From: Chitiniphilus shinanonensis DSM 23277
GTDB taxonomy: Bacteria > Pseudomonadota > Gammaproteobacteria > Burkholderiales > Chitinibacteraceae
DNA: 64,000 nt
Reading direction: 5' to 3'
NCBI RefSeq assembly: GCF_000374805.1
Contig: NZ_KB895344.1
Coordinates: 62,001 to 126,000 of the forward strand
Part shown: positions 9,459 through 18,472 of the stretch, in pieces
How the letters are laid out: every line of letters begins with the position of its first letter
How positions within the stretch are numbered: position 1 is the first letter of the stretch
The notes under the pieces: generated by a model
What the model saw: the letters and a program-made list of their open reading frames with translations, nothing else
Database searches by the model: none
Told to the model about the DNA's origin: nothing
Translations under genes and position numbers: made by a program

Positions 9459-10784
9459 ATGAGCCAGATGACCCCGCAGGAAATCGTCCACGAACTCGAC
9501 AAGCACATCGTCGGCCAGCGCGACGCCAAGAAGGCCGTGGCCATCGCGTTGCGCAACCGCTGGCGCCGCCAGCAGGTGGACGAGCCGCTGCGCCACGAGA
9601 TCACCCCCAAGAACATCCTGATGATCGGTCCCACCGGCGTGGGCAAGACCGAGATCGCGCGCCGCCTGGCGCGGCTGGCCGACGCGCCGTTCATCAAGGT
9701 GGAGGCCACCAAGTTCACCGAGGTGGGCTACGTCGGCAAGGATGTGGACAGCATCATCCGCGACCTGGCGGAAATCGCCTTCAAGCAGGTGCGCGACGCC
9801 GCGATCCGCCGCCAGCGCACCCGCGCCGAGGATGCCGCCGAGGAGCGCCTGCTCGACATCCTGTTGCCGCCGCCGCCGAAGAACCCGTTCGCCAGCGTCG
9901 AGGACGACCCGGCCGGGCGCGAGACGCGGCAGAAATTCCGCAAGATGCTGCGCGAAGGCAAGCTGGACGAGAAGGAAGTGGAGGTCGAACTCAACGTGGT
10001 GGCGCCGACCATGGACGTGATGGGGCCGCCGGGCATGGAAGACTTCACCAGCCAGATCCAGGACATGTTCAAGGGTGCCTTCGCCGGCAAGAAGAAGGCG
10101 CAGAAACTGAAGGTGCCCGAGGCGCTGAAGCAGCTGACCGAGGAAGAAGCGGCCAAGCTGGTCAACGACGAGGACCTGCGCAGCGAGGCGGTGCAGGCGG
10201 TGGAGCAGAGCGGCATCGTGTTCATCGACGAGATCGACAAGGTGACCAGCCGCGCCGAGGGCGCCGCCGGCGAAGTCAGCCGCCAGGGCGTGCAGCGCGA
10301 CCTGCTGCCGCTGGTGGAGGGCACCACCGTCACCACCAAGTACGGCATGATCAAGACCGACCACGTGCTGTTCATCGCCAGCGGCGCGTTCCAGCTGGCC
10401 AAGCCGTCCGACCTGATCCCCGAATTGCAGGGGCGGCTGCCGATCCGCGTCGAGCTGGCCTCGCTCACCGTCGAGGATTTCGGCCGCATCCTCACCGGCA
10501 CCGACGCCTGCCTGACCAAGCAGTACCAGGCGCTGCTGGCCACCGAGGGCGTAGCGCTGGAGTTCTCGGACGACGGCATCCGCCGCATCGCCGAAATCGC
10601 CTGGCAGGTGAACGAAAGCACCGAGAACATCGGCGCGCGCCGCCTGCACACCGTGATGGAAAAGCTGCTGGAGGAAGTGTCGTTCGACGCGCGCAGCGGC
10701 GCGGTACGGGTGGACGCCGCCTATGTGGAAGCGCGCCTGGGCGCGGTGGCCAAGAACGAGGACTTGGCGCGCTACGTGCTGTGA
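9459..10784 (+). CDS. hslU: HslU ATPase subunit of the HslUV protease
   Basis: A 441-residue AAA+ unfoldase that feeds substrates to the HslV peptidase. Features in order: [18 protein letters not shown]-terminal signature, Walker A GPTGVGKT, pore motif GYVGKD, the intermediate (I) domain at about 110-235, Walker B IVFIDEID, sensor region [17 protein letters not shown], and the C-terminal RYVL tail that docks into HslV. Length matches E. coli HslU (443). The ATG at 9459 starts the family consensus; an upstream in-frame start at 9423 adds a non-conserved extension. hslV is not adjacent, which is unusual because the two are commonly an operon. Confidence 0.96.
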   Translation: MSQMTPQEIVHELDKHIVGQRDAKKAVAIALRNRWRRQQVDEPLRHEITPKNILMIGPTGVGKTEIARRLARLADAPFIKVEATKFTEVGYVGKDVDSIIRDLAEIAFKQVRDAAIRRQRTRAEDAAEERLLDILLPPPPKNPFASVEDDPAGRETRQKFRKMLREGKLDEKEVEVELNVVAPTMDVMGPPGMEDFTSQIQDMFKGAFAGKKKAQKLKVPEALKQLTEEEAAKLVNDEDLRSEAVQAVEQSGIVFIDEIDKVTSRAEGAAGEVSRQGVQRDLLPLVEGTTVTTKYGMIKTDHVLFIASGAFQLAKPSDLIPELQGRLPIRVELASLTVEDFGRILTGTDACLTKQYQALLATEGVALEFSDDGIRRIAEIAWQVNESTENIGARRLHTVMEKLLEEVSFDARSGAVRVDAAYVEARLGAVAKNEDLARYVL

Positions 10785-10802
10785 GTGGCGCGGCGCCCAA
10801 AC

Positions 10803-10835
10803 GAAAACAGGCCAGCATCGCGCTGGCCTGTTTTC
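10803..10835. terminator. Bidirectional terminator after hslU
   Basis: A 14-bp perfect stem GAAAACAGGCCAGC/GCTGGCCTGTTTTC with a 5-base loop lies between convergent hslU and the 10851-11387 gene. Confidence 0.92.
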
Positions 10836-10850
10836 ATTGCGCCGCCGTGT

Positions 10851-11387
10851 TCAGTTACGACGTCCCGAATTCTGCAGGACGGTGGCGGTGGGGGCCTCCC
10901 ACTGGCTGCGCGAGGTCTTCAGTCGCAGATCGAACGCAGCCAGCGCGTCCGGGTTCAGCTTGCCGGTGCCGCCGCCAGCGAACGGCGCGACCTGCCCACC
11001 AAAGCTCTGGTTCCAGCGGTTTTCGGCGGCGGTCTTGGTCGCCTGCGACGGCAGCATGCCCATCTTGTGGTAGAAGCCGTGGGCGCTCGGCGCCGTCAGC
11101 GTGGTGCGGATGAAGGGCTTGCCCAGCTCCTGCGCATCCTGGGCGATGCGATGCATCAGCTTGCTGCCGCCACCGGGCTGCTCCGACTGGATGCTGTGCA
11201 CCGTCAGGTCATGGGCGTTGTGATCGAAGGTGGCGGAACCATGGGCGTAATCCAGCGTACCGCGCTGCCCCAGGCGGGTAGGCTGCTCGTGGAACACCTT
11301 CATCTCGGTGCCGGGCGGCTCGATCTGGCTACTGCGTGGCTTGCCCGAACCGCCGCTGCCACCGAAAACGGATTTGAAAAACGACAT
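10851..11387 (-). CDS. Small GNAT-like protein of unknown role
   Basis: A 178-residue soluble protein. The region GGGSKLMHRIAQDAQELGKP followed by TTLTAPSAHGFYHKMGM has the spacing of a GNAT acetyltransferase core (acetyl-CoA loop, then N-x-x-A-x-x-F-Y-x-K-x-G-F-like motif). The N-terminal 35 residues are Gly/Ser/Pro rich and probably disordered; the last 60 residues match nothing I recognise. The start at 11387 is preferred because GGAG lies 8 bases upstream; an ATG at 11393 is possible. Function not assignable; acetyltransferase is a suggestion only. Confidence 0.65.
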   Translation of the reverse strand: MSFFKSVFGGSGGSGKPRSSQIEPPGTEMKVFHEQPTRLGQRGTLDYAHGSATFDHNAHDLTVHSIQSEQPGGGSKLMHRIAQDAQELGKPFIRTTLTAPSAHGFYHKMGMLPSQATKTAAENRWNQSFGGQVAPFAGGGTGKLNPDALAAFDLRLKTSRSQWEAPTATVLQNSGRRN

Positions 11388-11441
11388 CGTCATTGCTCCA
11401 GGGCTGAACGGCTTTACCGTAGGAGATGACGGCGGGTTCCG

Positions 11442-12716
11442 CTACCGCGTATCACGCGCCAGCCGGATACCGCTGAACTGCCAGCGCGCCGCCGGGGGGA
11501 AGAAATTGCGGTACGACGGGCGGATATGTTCGCGCGGCGTGGCGCACGAGCCACCGCGCAGCACCATCTGGTTGATCATGAACTTGCCGTTGTATTCGCC
11601 GACCGTGCCGGCCGCCGGGCGGAAGCCGGGATAGGGCAGGTAGGCGCTGGCGGTCCATTCCCAGACGTCGCCGAAGCACTGGCTCAGGCCGTGTTCGTTG
11701 GCCGCGCCCGGGTGCAGGCGGCCGCTTTCCAGAAAGTTGCCTTCGTCGGCGTGGATCGGCCAGCCCGACAGCGCGGCGTGCTCCCATTCCGCTTCCAGCG
11801 GCAACCGGGCGCCGGCCCAGCGCGCGTAGGCGTCGGCCTCGTAGTAGCTGACGTGGCAGACCGGCTCCGCCGGCGCCAGCGCGCGATCGCCGCCCAGGGT
11901 GTAGTGGTGGCGCAGGTCGGCGTGCCAGTACAGCGGCGCCTGCCAGCCTTCGCGCTGCACGGTGTCCCAGCCATCGGACAGCCAGAGTTCCGGCCGGCGG
12001 TAGCCGCCATCCTCGATGAACGCCAGGTACTCGGCGTTGCTGACCGGGCGGGCCGCCAGCAGGAACGGCTGCAACCAGACGCAATGGCGCGGTGCCTCGT
12101 TGTCGAAGGCGAAGCCCGCGCCACGCCGGCCGATCTCGACCAGACCGCCGCTGAACGGCAGCCAGCCGGTCGCGCAATGCGCCACGCGCTCGATCTCGCT
12201 GAGCGGCCCGTGTGCCGGGTGCAGCGGGTTGCTCCAGAAGTGGTGCTTCAGATCGGTGACGATCAACTCCTGGTGCTGTTGCTCGTGGTGGATGCCCAGC
12301 TCGATCAGGTCCAGCACCGGCGCGGCGATCGGCACGGCGAACAGCCGGTCGAGCGCGTTGTCGACGTGCAGGCGGTAGGCGTGGACCGTCTCCAGGTCCG
12401 GCCGCGACAGCAGTCCGCGCGCCGGGCGCGGATGGCGTTCGCCGACGCCGGCATAGTAGGAATTGAACAGCACCCGGTACGCCGGATCGAACGCGGCGAA
12501 ATCCGGCTGGGCCCGCTCCAGCACGAAGGTCTCGAAGAACCAGGTGGTGTGCGCCAGGTGCCATTTCACCGGGCTGGCGTCCGGCATCGACTGCACCATG
12601 CAGTCCTCGGCGCTCAGCCCCGCCACCAGTTGCAGGGTGCGGTCGCGCGTGGCGGCCAGCGCGCGGCGCAGTTGGGCCTGGCGGCCGGCAAGCAGCGGAT
12701 CGCTTTCGTACCTCAT
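11442..12716 (-). CDS. egtB: EgtB-like sulfoxide synthase (ergothioneine biosynthesis)
   Basis: Non-haem iron enzyme that couples hercynine to a cysteine or gamma-glutamylcysteine thiol with O2. Residues 1-180 are the DinB_2-like domain with the iron triad: H53 in VKWHLAHTTWFFE and H144-x3-H148-x-E150 in HHEQQHQELI. The C-terminal half is the FGE/sulfatase-modifying-factor fold, with RLPLEAEWEHAA, GDVWEWTASAY and VLRGGSCATP. The 424-residue length is normal. Its ATG overlaps the egtD stop as ATGA, so the two are translationally coupled and transcribed egtD first. egtA, egtC and egtE homologues are not in this window. Confidence 0.93.
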   Translation of the reverse strand: MRYESDPLLAGRQAQLRRALAATRDRTLQLVAGLSAEDCMVQSMPDASPVKWHLAHTTWFFETFVLERAQPDFAAFDPAYRVLFNSYYAGVGERHPRPARGLLSRPDLETVHAYRLHVDNALDRLFAVPIAAPVLDLIELGIHHEQQHQELIVTDLKHHFWSNPLHPAHGPLSEIERVAHCATGWLPFSGGLVEIGRRGAGFAFDNEAPRHCVWLQPFLLAARPVSNAEYLAFIEDGGYRRPELWLSDGWDTVQREGWQAPLYWHADLRHHYTLGGDRALAPAEPVCHVSYYEADAYARWAGARLPLEAEWEHAALSGWPIHADEGNFLESGRLHPGAANEHGLSQCFGDVWEWTASAYLPYPGFRPAAGTVGEYNGKFMINQMVLRGGSCATPREHIRPSYRNFFPPAARWQFSGIRLARDTR

Positions 12717-13750
12717 TCCAGCGCTCCGGCCGGCGCGGCGAGAAATACATTGAACCAGCCGCGCTCGTCGCTGAAGCGGTCGATCCGGCCGAAGCCGGCC
12801 TGCGACAGCAGCTCGACGAAGCGTTCGGGGGCGTACTTGTACGAGTGCTCGGTGACGATGAATTCGCCGGCCTCGAAGCGGCGTTGTGCGTGGCCCAGGG
12901 TGACGGTCTGCGGGTACAGCGCCACCAGGTGCATCTCGATGCGACTGCGTTCGCGGTCGAATACCGCGCGGTGGGCGAAGGCGGCCGGCTCGAAGTCCGT
13001 GCCCAGCGTGCGGTTGATGTGACGCAGCACGTTGCGATTGAACGCGGCGGTCACGCCCAGCGCGTCGTCGTAGGCGGCTTCCAGCCGTGCCGGCTCCTTG
13101 GGCGCGTCGACCCCGATCAGCAGGCGCCCGTCGCGTCCCAGATGCCGGCGCATGGCGCGCAGCAGCGCCAGCGCTTCGTCCGGCTCGAAATTGCCGATCG
13201 ACGAGCCGGGATAGAACATCACCGGCGTGTAGTCGTCCACGGCGTCGAGCACGTGGGCCAGCGACAGTGGCCGGGTGAAGTCGGTGACGATGCCGACGAA
13301 CTCGGCGTCGGGAAAGCGCTTGGCGCCGCGTTCCAGCGTATCGCGCAGCCAGTCCTCGGCGATGTCCACGCCCACGTAGCGCGCGGCGGCCACGTGTTCC
13401 AGCCAGTCGAACGCCTTGGCGCCGTCGCCGCAACCCAGGTCCACCCATTGGCAATGGCGCGGCAGCAGGTCGGCGATCTCGTGGCGGTGGCGGGCGAAGA
13501 TCGCCGCCTCGGTGCGCGTCGGGTAGTACTCGTCCAACTGGCAGATCGCGCCGTACAGGGTGCAGCCCTGGGCGTCGTACAGGTGCTTGGGGCTGATGCA
13601 GGCGCGCGGTTGCAGCAGCCCGGCCAGCAGGCTGGCGTTGCGTTCGGCCGGGTCTTCCAGCGCCTCGACGTGGATCTGCGGGGGAAACGGCGCGCACAGG
13701 ATGGGGACATCGTCGAACAGGCGCACGTCGAGCGGGCTGGCGGGCTTCAT
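12713..13750 (-). CDS. egtD: L-histidine N-alpha-methyltransferase EgtD
   Basis: SAM-dependent enzyme that trimethylates histidine to hercynine, the first step of ergothioneine synthesis. The 345-residue protein has the methyltransf_33 fold: SPKHLYDAQGCTLYGAI near residue 60, EYYPTRTEAAIF, SAM loop DLGCGDGAKAF, and FYPGSSIGNFEPDEA (substrate/SAM contact region). It overlaps egtB by 4 bases. ATG at 13748-13750 follows an AGGTCCTGC-like leader. Ergothioneine would serve as an antioxidant thiol. Confidence 0.94.
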   Translation of the reverse strand: MKPASPLDVRLFDDVPILCAPFPPQIHVEALEDPAERNASLLAGLLQPRACISPKHLYDAQGCTLYGAICQLDEYYPTRTEAAIFARHRHEIADLLPRHCQWVDLGCGDGAKAFDWLEHVAAARYVGVDIAEDWLRDTLERGAKRFPDAEFVGIVTDFTRPLSLAHVLDAVDDYTPVMFYPGSSIGNFEPDEALALLRAMRRHLGRDGRLLIGVDAPKEPARLEAAYDDALGVTAAFNRNVLRHINRTLGTDFEPAAFAHRAVFDRERSRIEMHLVALYPQTVTLGHAQRRFEAGEFIVTEHSYKYAPERFVELLSQAGFGRIDRFSDERGWFNVFLAAPAGALE

Positions 13751-13996
13751 GCAGGACCTCGGGGCGGGTTTTTCGGCGGGGCGGCCCGATGCAGGAAGCG
13801 TGCCGGTTCCGCATTGGCCCGATCAGCCGCGAATTCCGACCGTTCGAGGCTTTTTGGTGCAATTGCTGCACGATTCCGTGAAAAAGCTACACGCGATTTG
13901 CTCGCCGCTAGCCCAGCCAGGCTGGTTTGCCAAGGCCAGCAATCCCCCTCACGCGTGCACCGTTGCACCCTCCAATGCCGGAAACGAGGAGCGCAC

Positions 13997-14782
13997 ATGG
14001 AACTGCAAGGCAAGGTGGCGCTGGTGACCGGCGCCGGGTCCGGCATCGGCCGCGCCACGGCGCTGCGGCTGGCTGCCGAGGGCGCGGCGGTGGGGGTGCT
14101 GGCGCGCACTGCGGACAAGATCAACGCCGTCGCGGCGCAGATCGTCGCCGCGGGTGGGCATGCACTGCCGCTGATGGCCGATGTGTCGGACGACGCGCAG
14201 ATGGCGGCGGCCGTGGAGCGGCTGTTGGGCGAGCTGGGCAGGCTGGACATCGTCTGCGCCAACGCCGGCATCAACGGTACCTGGGCGCCGATCGACCAAC
14301 TGCGCCCCGATGAATGGGACCGCACGCTGGCGATCAACCTGCGCGGCACCTATCTCACGCTGCACCACGCCGTGCCGCACCTGAAGCGCGCCGGCGGCGG
14401 CGCCATCGTCGTCACCGCGTCGGTCAACGGCACGCGGATGTTCAGCAACAGCGGCGCCACCGCGTATGCGTGTTCCAAGGCGGCGCAGCTGGCGATGGTG
14501 CAGATGCTGGCGCTGGAACTGGCGCCGTCGCACATCCGGATCAACGCCATCTGCCCCGGCAGCATCGACACCGAGATCGACGCCAGCAGCGAACAGCGCG
14601 GGCTGGGCGCGATCAAGGCGCCTGTCGACTATCGCGCCGGACAGGTGCCGCTGACGGCGGGCAAGCCCGGCAGCGCGGACCAAGTGGCGGAGCTGGCGCT
14701 GTTCCTGGCGTCGCCCCGCGCCGCGCACATCACCGGCACCCCCGTGTGGATCGACGGCGCGCAGTCGCTGCTGGTGGGCTAG
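13997..14782 (+). CDS. Short-chain dehydrogenase/reductase
   Basis: A 261-residue classical SDR. Rossmann motif TGAGSGIG (residues 11-18), NAGI motif, catalytic Ser-Tyr-x3-Lys (TASVNG with YACSK), and a C-terminal VWIDGAQSL in place of the commoner DGG. ARTADKI after beta-2 hints at NADP preference, which is inference. ATG at 13997 follows ACGAGGAGC. Monocistronic; divergent from egtD across 246 bp. Substrate unknown. Confidence 0.88.
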   Translation: MELQGKVALVTGAGSGIGRATALRLAAEGAAVGVLARTADKINAVAAQIVAAGGHALPLMADVSDDAQMAAAVERLLGELGRLDIVCANAGINGTWAPIDQLRPDEWDRTLAINLRGTYLTLHHAVPHLKRAGGGAIVVTASVNGTRMFSNSGATAYACSKAAQLAMVQMLALELAPSHIRINAICPGSIDTEIDASSEQRGLGAIKAPVDYRAGQVPLTAGKPGSADQVAELALFLASPRAAHITGTPVWIDGAQSLLVG

Positions 14783-14833
14783 CGGGGGCGCCAGGCTGTA
14801 CCCCCTCCAGGATGACTACGCCTAAATGGCTAT

Positions 14834-14861
14834 AGCGTTATATACGGCGCGATATTACGCT
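14834..14861 (+). promoter_or_regulatory. Putative ModE operator upstream of modA
   Basis: AGCGTTATATA and GATATTACGCT are inverted half-sites (9 of 11 positions symmetric) separated by CGGCGC. The CGTTATATA core matches the known ModE half-site style. It ends 25 bp before the modA ATG, and modE itself lies at the end of the locus, so molybdate-dependent repression is likely. Confidence 0.82.
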
Positions 14862-14886
14862 GGGGGCACCTGGAGAGGAGCCCTTC

Positions 14887-15645
14887 ATGTTCAAGCAGAT
14901 CGTCGCCCGCGCATCCTTCGCCGCAGTGGGCCTGCTGTGCGCCGGCAGCGTGCTGGCAGCGGAGATCACCGTATCCGCCGCGGCCAGCCTGACCGATGCC
15001 TTCAAGGAAATCGGCCAGCGCTATGAAGCCCGCTACCCGGACGCCAAGGTGCAGCTCAACTTCGGCGCGTCGGGGGCGTTGCTCCAGCAGATCGACAAGG
15101 GCGCGCCGGTGGACGTGTTCGCGTCGGCGGACCAGGAGACGATGCAGCAGGCCGAACGGCAAGGGCTGGTCGCCGCCAAAGAATCGCGCAATTTCGCCGG
15201 CAACTCGCTGTTGCTGATCGTGCCGGCGGACAGCGCCTTGGCGTTGCCGGACCTGCAGGCGCTGAAGGCCGTCGGGGTCCGGCGCATCGCCATCGGCAAC
15301 CCCGCCAGCGTGCCGGTGGGCCGCTATGCCAGGCTCGCGCTGGAACGCGCGGGCCTGTGGGCGGCTGTCGAGCCCAAGCTGATCAATACCCAGAACGTGC
15401 GGCAGTCGCTCGATTACGTCGCCCGCGGCGAGGTGGATGCCGGCTTCGTGTACGGCACCGACGCCGCCATCATGAAGAACGCGGTGAAGACCGCCTTCCG
15501 GGTGCCGCTGGACGTGGCGATCAGCTACCCCATCGCGCCCGTCATCGGGGGCGGACAGCGCCAGGAGGCCCGCCGCTTCATCGACTTCGTGCTGTCGCCC
15601 GCCGGCCAGGACATCCTGCAGCAATACGGATTCCAGAAGCCTTGA
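14887..15645 (+). CDS. modA: Molybdate-binding periplasmic protein
   Basis: Solute-binding protein of the molybdate ABC importer. A signal peptide ends near residue 24 (AGSVLA|AEI). VSAAASLTDAFKEI and FGASGALLQQI are the family's oxyanion-binding signatures, followed by GAPVDVFASAD and a C-terminal hinge. Length (252) is normal. It is first in modABC, with modE behind, and is preceded by a ModE-like operator. Confidence 0.96.
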   Translation: MFKQIVARASFAAVGLLCAGSVLAAEITVSAAASLTDAFKEIGQRYEARYPDAKVQLNFGASGALLQQIDKGAPVDVFASADQETMQQAERQGLVAAKESRNFAGNSLLLIVPADSALALPDLQALKAVGVRRIAIGNPASVPVGRYARLALERAGLWAAVEPKLINTQNVRQSLDYVARGEVDAGFVYGTDAAIMKNAVKTAFRVPLDVAISYPIAPVIGGGQRQEARRFIDFVLSPAGQDILQQYGFQKP

Positions 15646-15673
15646 GCGCCTGCCGTGCCAGGAGACGACGCCC

Positions 15674-16366
15674 ATGATGGCCAGCCTGGACGCCGCCTGG
15701 GTGCCGCTGCTGCTGTCGCTGCGCGTCGCGGGCCTGGCCACGCTGTTCGCGCTGGGCATCGGCATCGGCGTCGCCTGGCTGCTGGCGCGTCGCGCGTTCC
15801 GCGGCAAGGAACTGCTGGATACCTTGCTGACCTTGCCGATGGTGCTGCCGCCGACGGTGCTGGGCTACTACCTGCTGGTGCTGCTGGGCCGCCATGGCTG
15901 GCTGGGCGGCTGGCTGCGCGAGCAGTTCGGCATCAACCTGATCTTTTCCTGGCAGGGCGCGGTGATCGCGGCGGCGGTGGTGGCCTTTCCGCTGGTGTTC
16001 AAGCCGGCGCGCGCGGCATTCGAATCGGTGGACCCGCAGCTGGAAGACGCGGCGCGGGTGTTGGGCCAGCACGAAATCGCCGTGTTCTGCCGGGTGACGC
16101 TGCCGCTGGCGTGGCGCGGCATCCTCGCCGGGGCCTTGCTCGCCTTCGCCCGCGCCATGGGCGAATTCGGCGCGACGCTGATGGTGGCCGGCAGCATTCC
16201 GGGCAAGACCCAGACCCTGTCCATCGCCGTGTACGAGGCGGTGCAGGCGGGGCACGACGAACTGGCGCTGTTCCTGGTGCTGCTGATCTCATCGGTATGC
16301 ATCGCCGTGCTGCTGCTGGCTGCGCACCTGCTGCCCGGCCGGATCGCCAATCCCATCCAGAGGTGA
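15674..16366 (+). CDS. modB: Molybdate ABC transporter permease
   Basis: A 230-residue inner-membrane permease with five or six hydrophobic segments. The EAA loop (DAARVLGQHEIAVFCRVTLP) contacts ModC, and RAMGEFGATLMVAG is characteristic of ModB/CysT permeases. AGGAG lies about 10 bases upstream of the ATG. The stop TGA is separated by 3 bases from the modC GTG. Confidence 0.95.
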   Translation: MMASLDAAWVPLLLSLRVAGLATLFALGIGIGVAWLLARRAFRGKELLDTLLTLPMVLPPTVLGYYLLVLLGRHGWLGGWLREQFGINLIFSWQGAVIAAAVVAFPLVFKPARAAFESVDPQLEDAARVLGQHEIAVFCRVTLPLAWRGILAGALLAFARAMGEFGATLMVAGSIPGKTQTLSIAVYEAVQAGHDELALFLVLLISSVCIAVLLLAAHLLPGRIANPIQR

Positions 16367-16369
16367 CGC

Positions 16370-17056
16370 GTGCAACTTCATGTGGATATCAGCAAGACCT
16401 TCCGCTCAGCCGGCCGGCGTTTCGACCTCAGCGTGGCGTTCCAGGCCGATTCGCAGCGTGTGGTGATCTATGGCGCCTCCGGCGCGGGCAAGAGCCTTAC
16501 GCTGAAGGCGATCGCCGGCCTGATCACGCCCGATGACGGACGCATCAGTGTGGACGGCGCCGACTTCTTCGACTCGCAGACCCGGTTGAACCTGGCGCCG
16601 CGCCAGCGCAAGGTGGCCTACGTATTCCAGGATTACGCGCTGTTCCCCCATCTGACCGTGCGCGAGAACATCGGCTTCGGTCTCAACCGCGGCTGGTTCA
16701 ACCGGGAGGCGAGGCATAGCCGGGCGGACATCGACCAATGGCTGGACACGCTGCATATCCGCAACGTGGCGGACCAGTACCCGACCGAACTGTCGGGCGG
16801 ACAGCGCCAGCGCACCGCGCTGGCCAGGGCGCTGATCAATCGCCCCACCGCCCTGTTGCTCGACGAGCCGTTCGCTGCGCTCGATCATTCGCTGCGCAAG
16901 CTGATGCGCAAAGAGCTGGATCAACTGCAACGGGCGCTGCGGATTCCGCTGGCGCTGATCACCCACGACCGCGAGGACGTCGAGGTATTCGGCGATCAGG
17001 TGGTGCATCTGCGGGACGGCCGCGTGGCGGCGGGGCTGGCCGATGCCTTGGCCTGA
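16370..17056 (+). CDS. modC: Molybdate ABC transporter ATPase, short form without TOBE domain
   Basis: ATPase of the molybdate importer. Walker A GASGAGKS (35-42), Q-loop YVFQDYALFPH, signature LSGGQRQR, Walker B ALLLDEPF, H-loop ITHD. Start is GTG. The protein ends at 228 residues, just after the nucleotide-binding domain, whereas classical ModC (about 350) carries a C-terminal TOBE/MOP molybdate-sensing domain. No frameshifted remainder is evident downstream, so the short form appears genuine. Molybdate sensing here would fall to ModE. Confidence 0.92.
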   Translation: MQLHVDISKTFRSAGRRFDLSVAFQADSQRVVIYGASGAGKSLTLKAIAGLITPDDGRISVDGADFFDSQTRLNLAPRQRKVAYVFQDYALFPHLTVRENIGFGLNRGWFNREARHSRADIDQWLDTLHIRNVADQYPTELSGGQRQRTALARALINRPTALLLDEPFAALDHSLRKLMRKELDQLQRALRIPLALITHDREDVEVFGDQVVHLRDGRVAAGLADALA

Positions 17057-17217
17057 CTTCGCTTCCGCTTCGAATGACGCCGATGCCGCGACCGCAGCCC
17101 CGAAGCCGGCCCGCGATCTATGCTGGAAGCACTTTTGCCCAGGCAACGACCACCGGCCCCGCTGGGCAGTGGGTACCGGGCGCGCTCCTCTTCAATCGTC
17201 CTTGGCAATCGGCAGAC

Positions 17218-18030
17218 ATGAGTACCGACCCTGAAGGAATCCAGTTTGGCGGCTCGGTGTGGTTGACCATCGGCGGCGAAACCCTCGGTGGCATCCAGCG
17301 CATCGAACTGCTGGCCGGGATCGAGGAACACGGCTCGATCACGCGGGCCGCCAAGGCCATCGGCATGAGCTACAAGGCCGCGTGGGATGCCGTGGACACC
17401 ATGAACCAGCTGACCGGCCAGCCGTTGGTGCTGCGTACCACCGGCGGCAAGGGGGGAGGCGGCACCCGGCTCACCGAGCGGGGCAGGCGGCTGGTCGACA
17501 ACTTCAAGTTGATCGAGCGCCAACACCTGCGTTTCCTGGCGGAACTGAGCCAGCAGGCCGACGGCATCACTGAAGACTATCTGTTACTGCGGAGACTCAG
17601 CATGAAAACCAGCGCGCGCAATCAATTTCTCGGCAGGGTCAGCCAGATCAAAACCGGCGCGGTGAATGACGAGATAGAACTGGAAGTGGCCGGCGGCCAC
17701 AAGCTGGTGGCCGTCGTGACCCGCGAGAGCACCGAAAACCTGGGCCTCAAGGTGGGCGCCGAGGCCTTCGCCCTGATCAAGGCATCGTCCATCATCGTCA
17801 TCACCGACGACGAAGGCGCGCGCTTCTCCGCGCGCAACCGGCTGGCCGGCGTGATATCGCGCATCCAGACCGGCGCGGTCAACACCGAAGTGGTCCTCGA
17901 CTTGCCCGGCGGTTTTACCGTGGCAGCCATCGTCACCAACGAAAGCAGCACCGCGCTGGACTTGGCCGTCGGCAAGGAGGCCAGCGTGATCTTCAAGGCA
18001 TCCAGCGTGGTATTGGGGACGCCGGCCTGA
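17218..18030 (+). CDS. modE: Molybdate-responsive regulator ModE
   Basis: A 270-residue regulator: N-terminal LysR-like winged helix (GSITRAAKAIGMSYKAAWDA at about 40-60) and two C-terminal MOP/TOBE repeats, each with ARN-x-x-x-G-x-x-x-x-I-x-TGAVN and a closing KASS. With molybdate bound, ModE dimers repress mod genes. It lies 161 bp behind modC, perhaps with its own promoter. The putative target is the palindrome at 14834-14861. Confidence 0.95.
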   Translation: MSTDPEGIQFGGSVWLTIGGETLGGIQRIELLAGIEEHGSITRAAKAIGMSYKAAWDAVDTMNQLTGQPLVLRTTGGKGGGGTRLTERGRRLVDNFKLIERQHLRFLAELSQQADGITEDYLLLRRLSMKTSARNQFLGRVSQIKTGAVNDEIELEVAGGHKLVAVVTRESTENLGLKVGAEAFALIKASSIIVITDDEGARFSARNRLAGVISRIQTGAVNTEVVLDLPGGFTVAAIVTNESSTALDLAVGKEASVIFKASSVVLGTPA

Positions 18031-18133
18031 GGGTTGCCGCGCGGGTGAACGGAAGAAGGGGCCATTTGGCATTACGAAAACCCTGGCCTCCTGGCCTTCT
18101 GCGAATTTCTACCTCAAACACCAAAAGCCGATT

Positions 18134-18439
18134 ATGGCAACCAGTCAATTCAACTCAAGGCCTATTGCTCTTGCCATTCTGGGGACGGTCATCTGCCTGT
18201 ATCCCAGCCTGGTGATATCCCCGGCAATATGCGTTCAACGGCTTTTGACGGGAAAAATCGAATTGGTGCCGGTCACTGCACTGTACATTTGGCTGGCCAG
18301 TGCTGCACTCCTGGCGATCTCCAACTGCATTTTTGCGGTGCTCTATTTCAGGGCTACAGCATGCACTCGTTTTTGGTGGCGACTATTTGCAAGCGCATGC
18401 CTTGTGCAGGGTATTGCTGTTTTAGTTCAGTTGAGTTGA
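18134..18439 (+). CDS. Small hypothetical membrane protein, low GC
   Basis: A 101-residue ORF with three predicted hydrophobic helices (about 11-33, 45-70, 80-100) and few charged residues. I recognise no family. Its base composition is much closer to 50% GC than its neighbours and codon use is mixed, suggesting recent acquisition. There is no clear ribosome site. A real but unassigned gene is more likely than chance given the clean helix pattern. Confidence 0.5.
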   Translation: MATSQFNSRPIALAILGTVICLYPSLVISPAICVQRLLTGKIELVPVTALYIWLASAALLAISNCIFAVLYFRATACTRFWWRLFASACLVQGIAVLVQLS

Positions 18440-18472
18440 ATGCTGGCGTTTCATTCGGCCCTGGACCGCGTG

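Noticed and set aside
13850..13880. GTGCAATTGCTGCAC inverted repeat between egtD and the SDR
   Set aside because: Short and isolated; without a known regulator nearby it cannot be told from chance.
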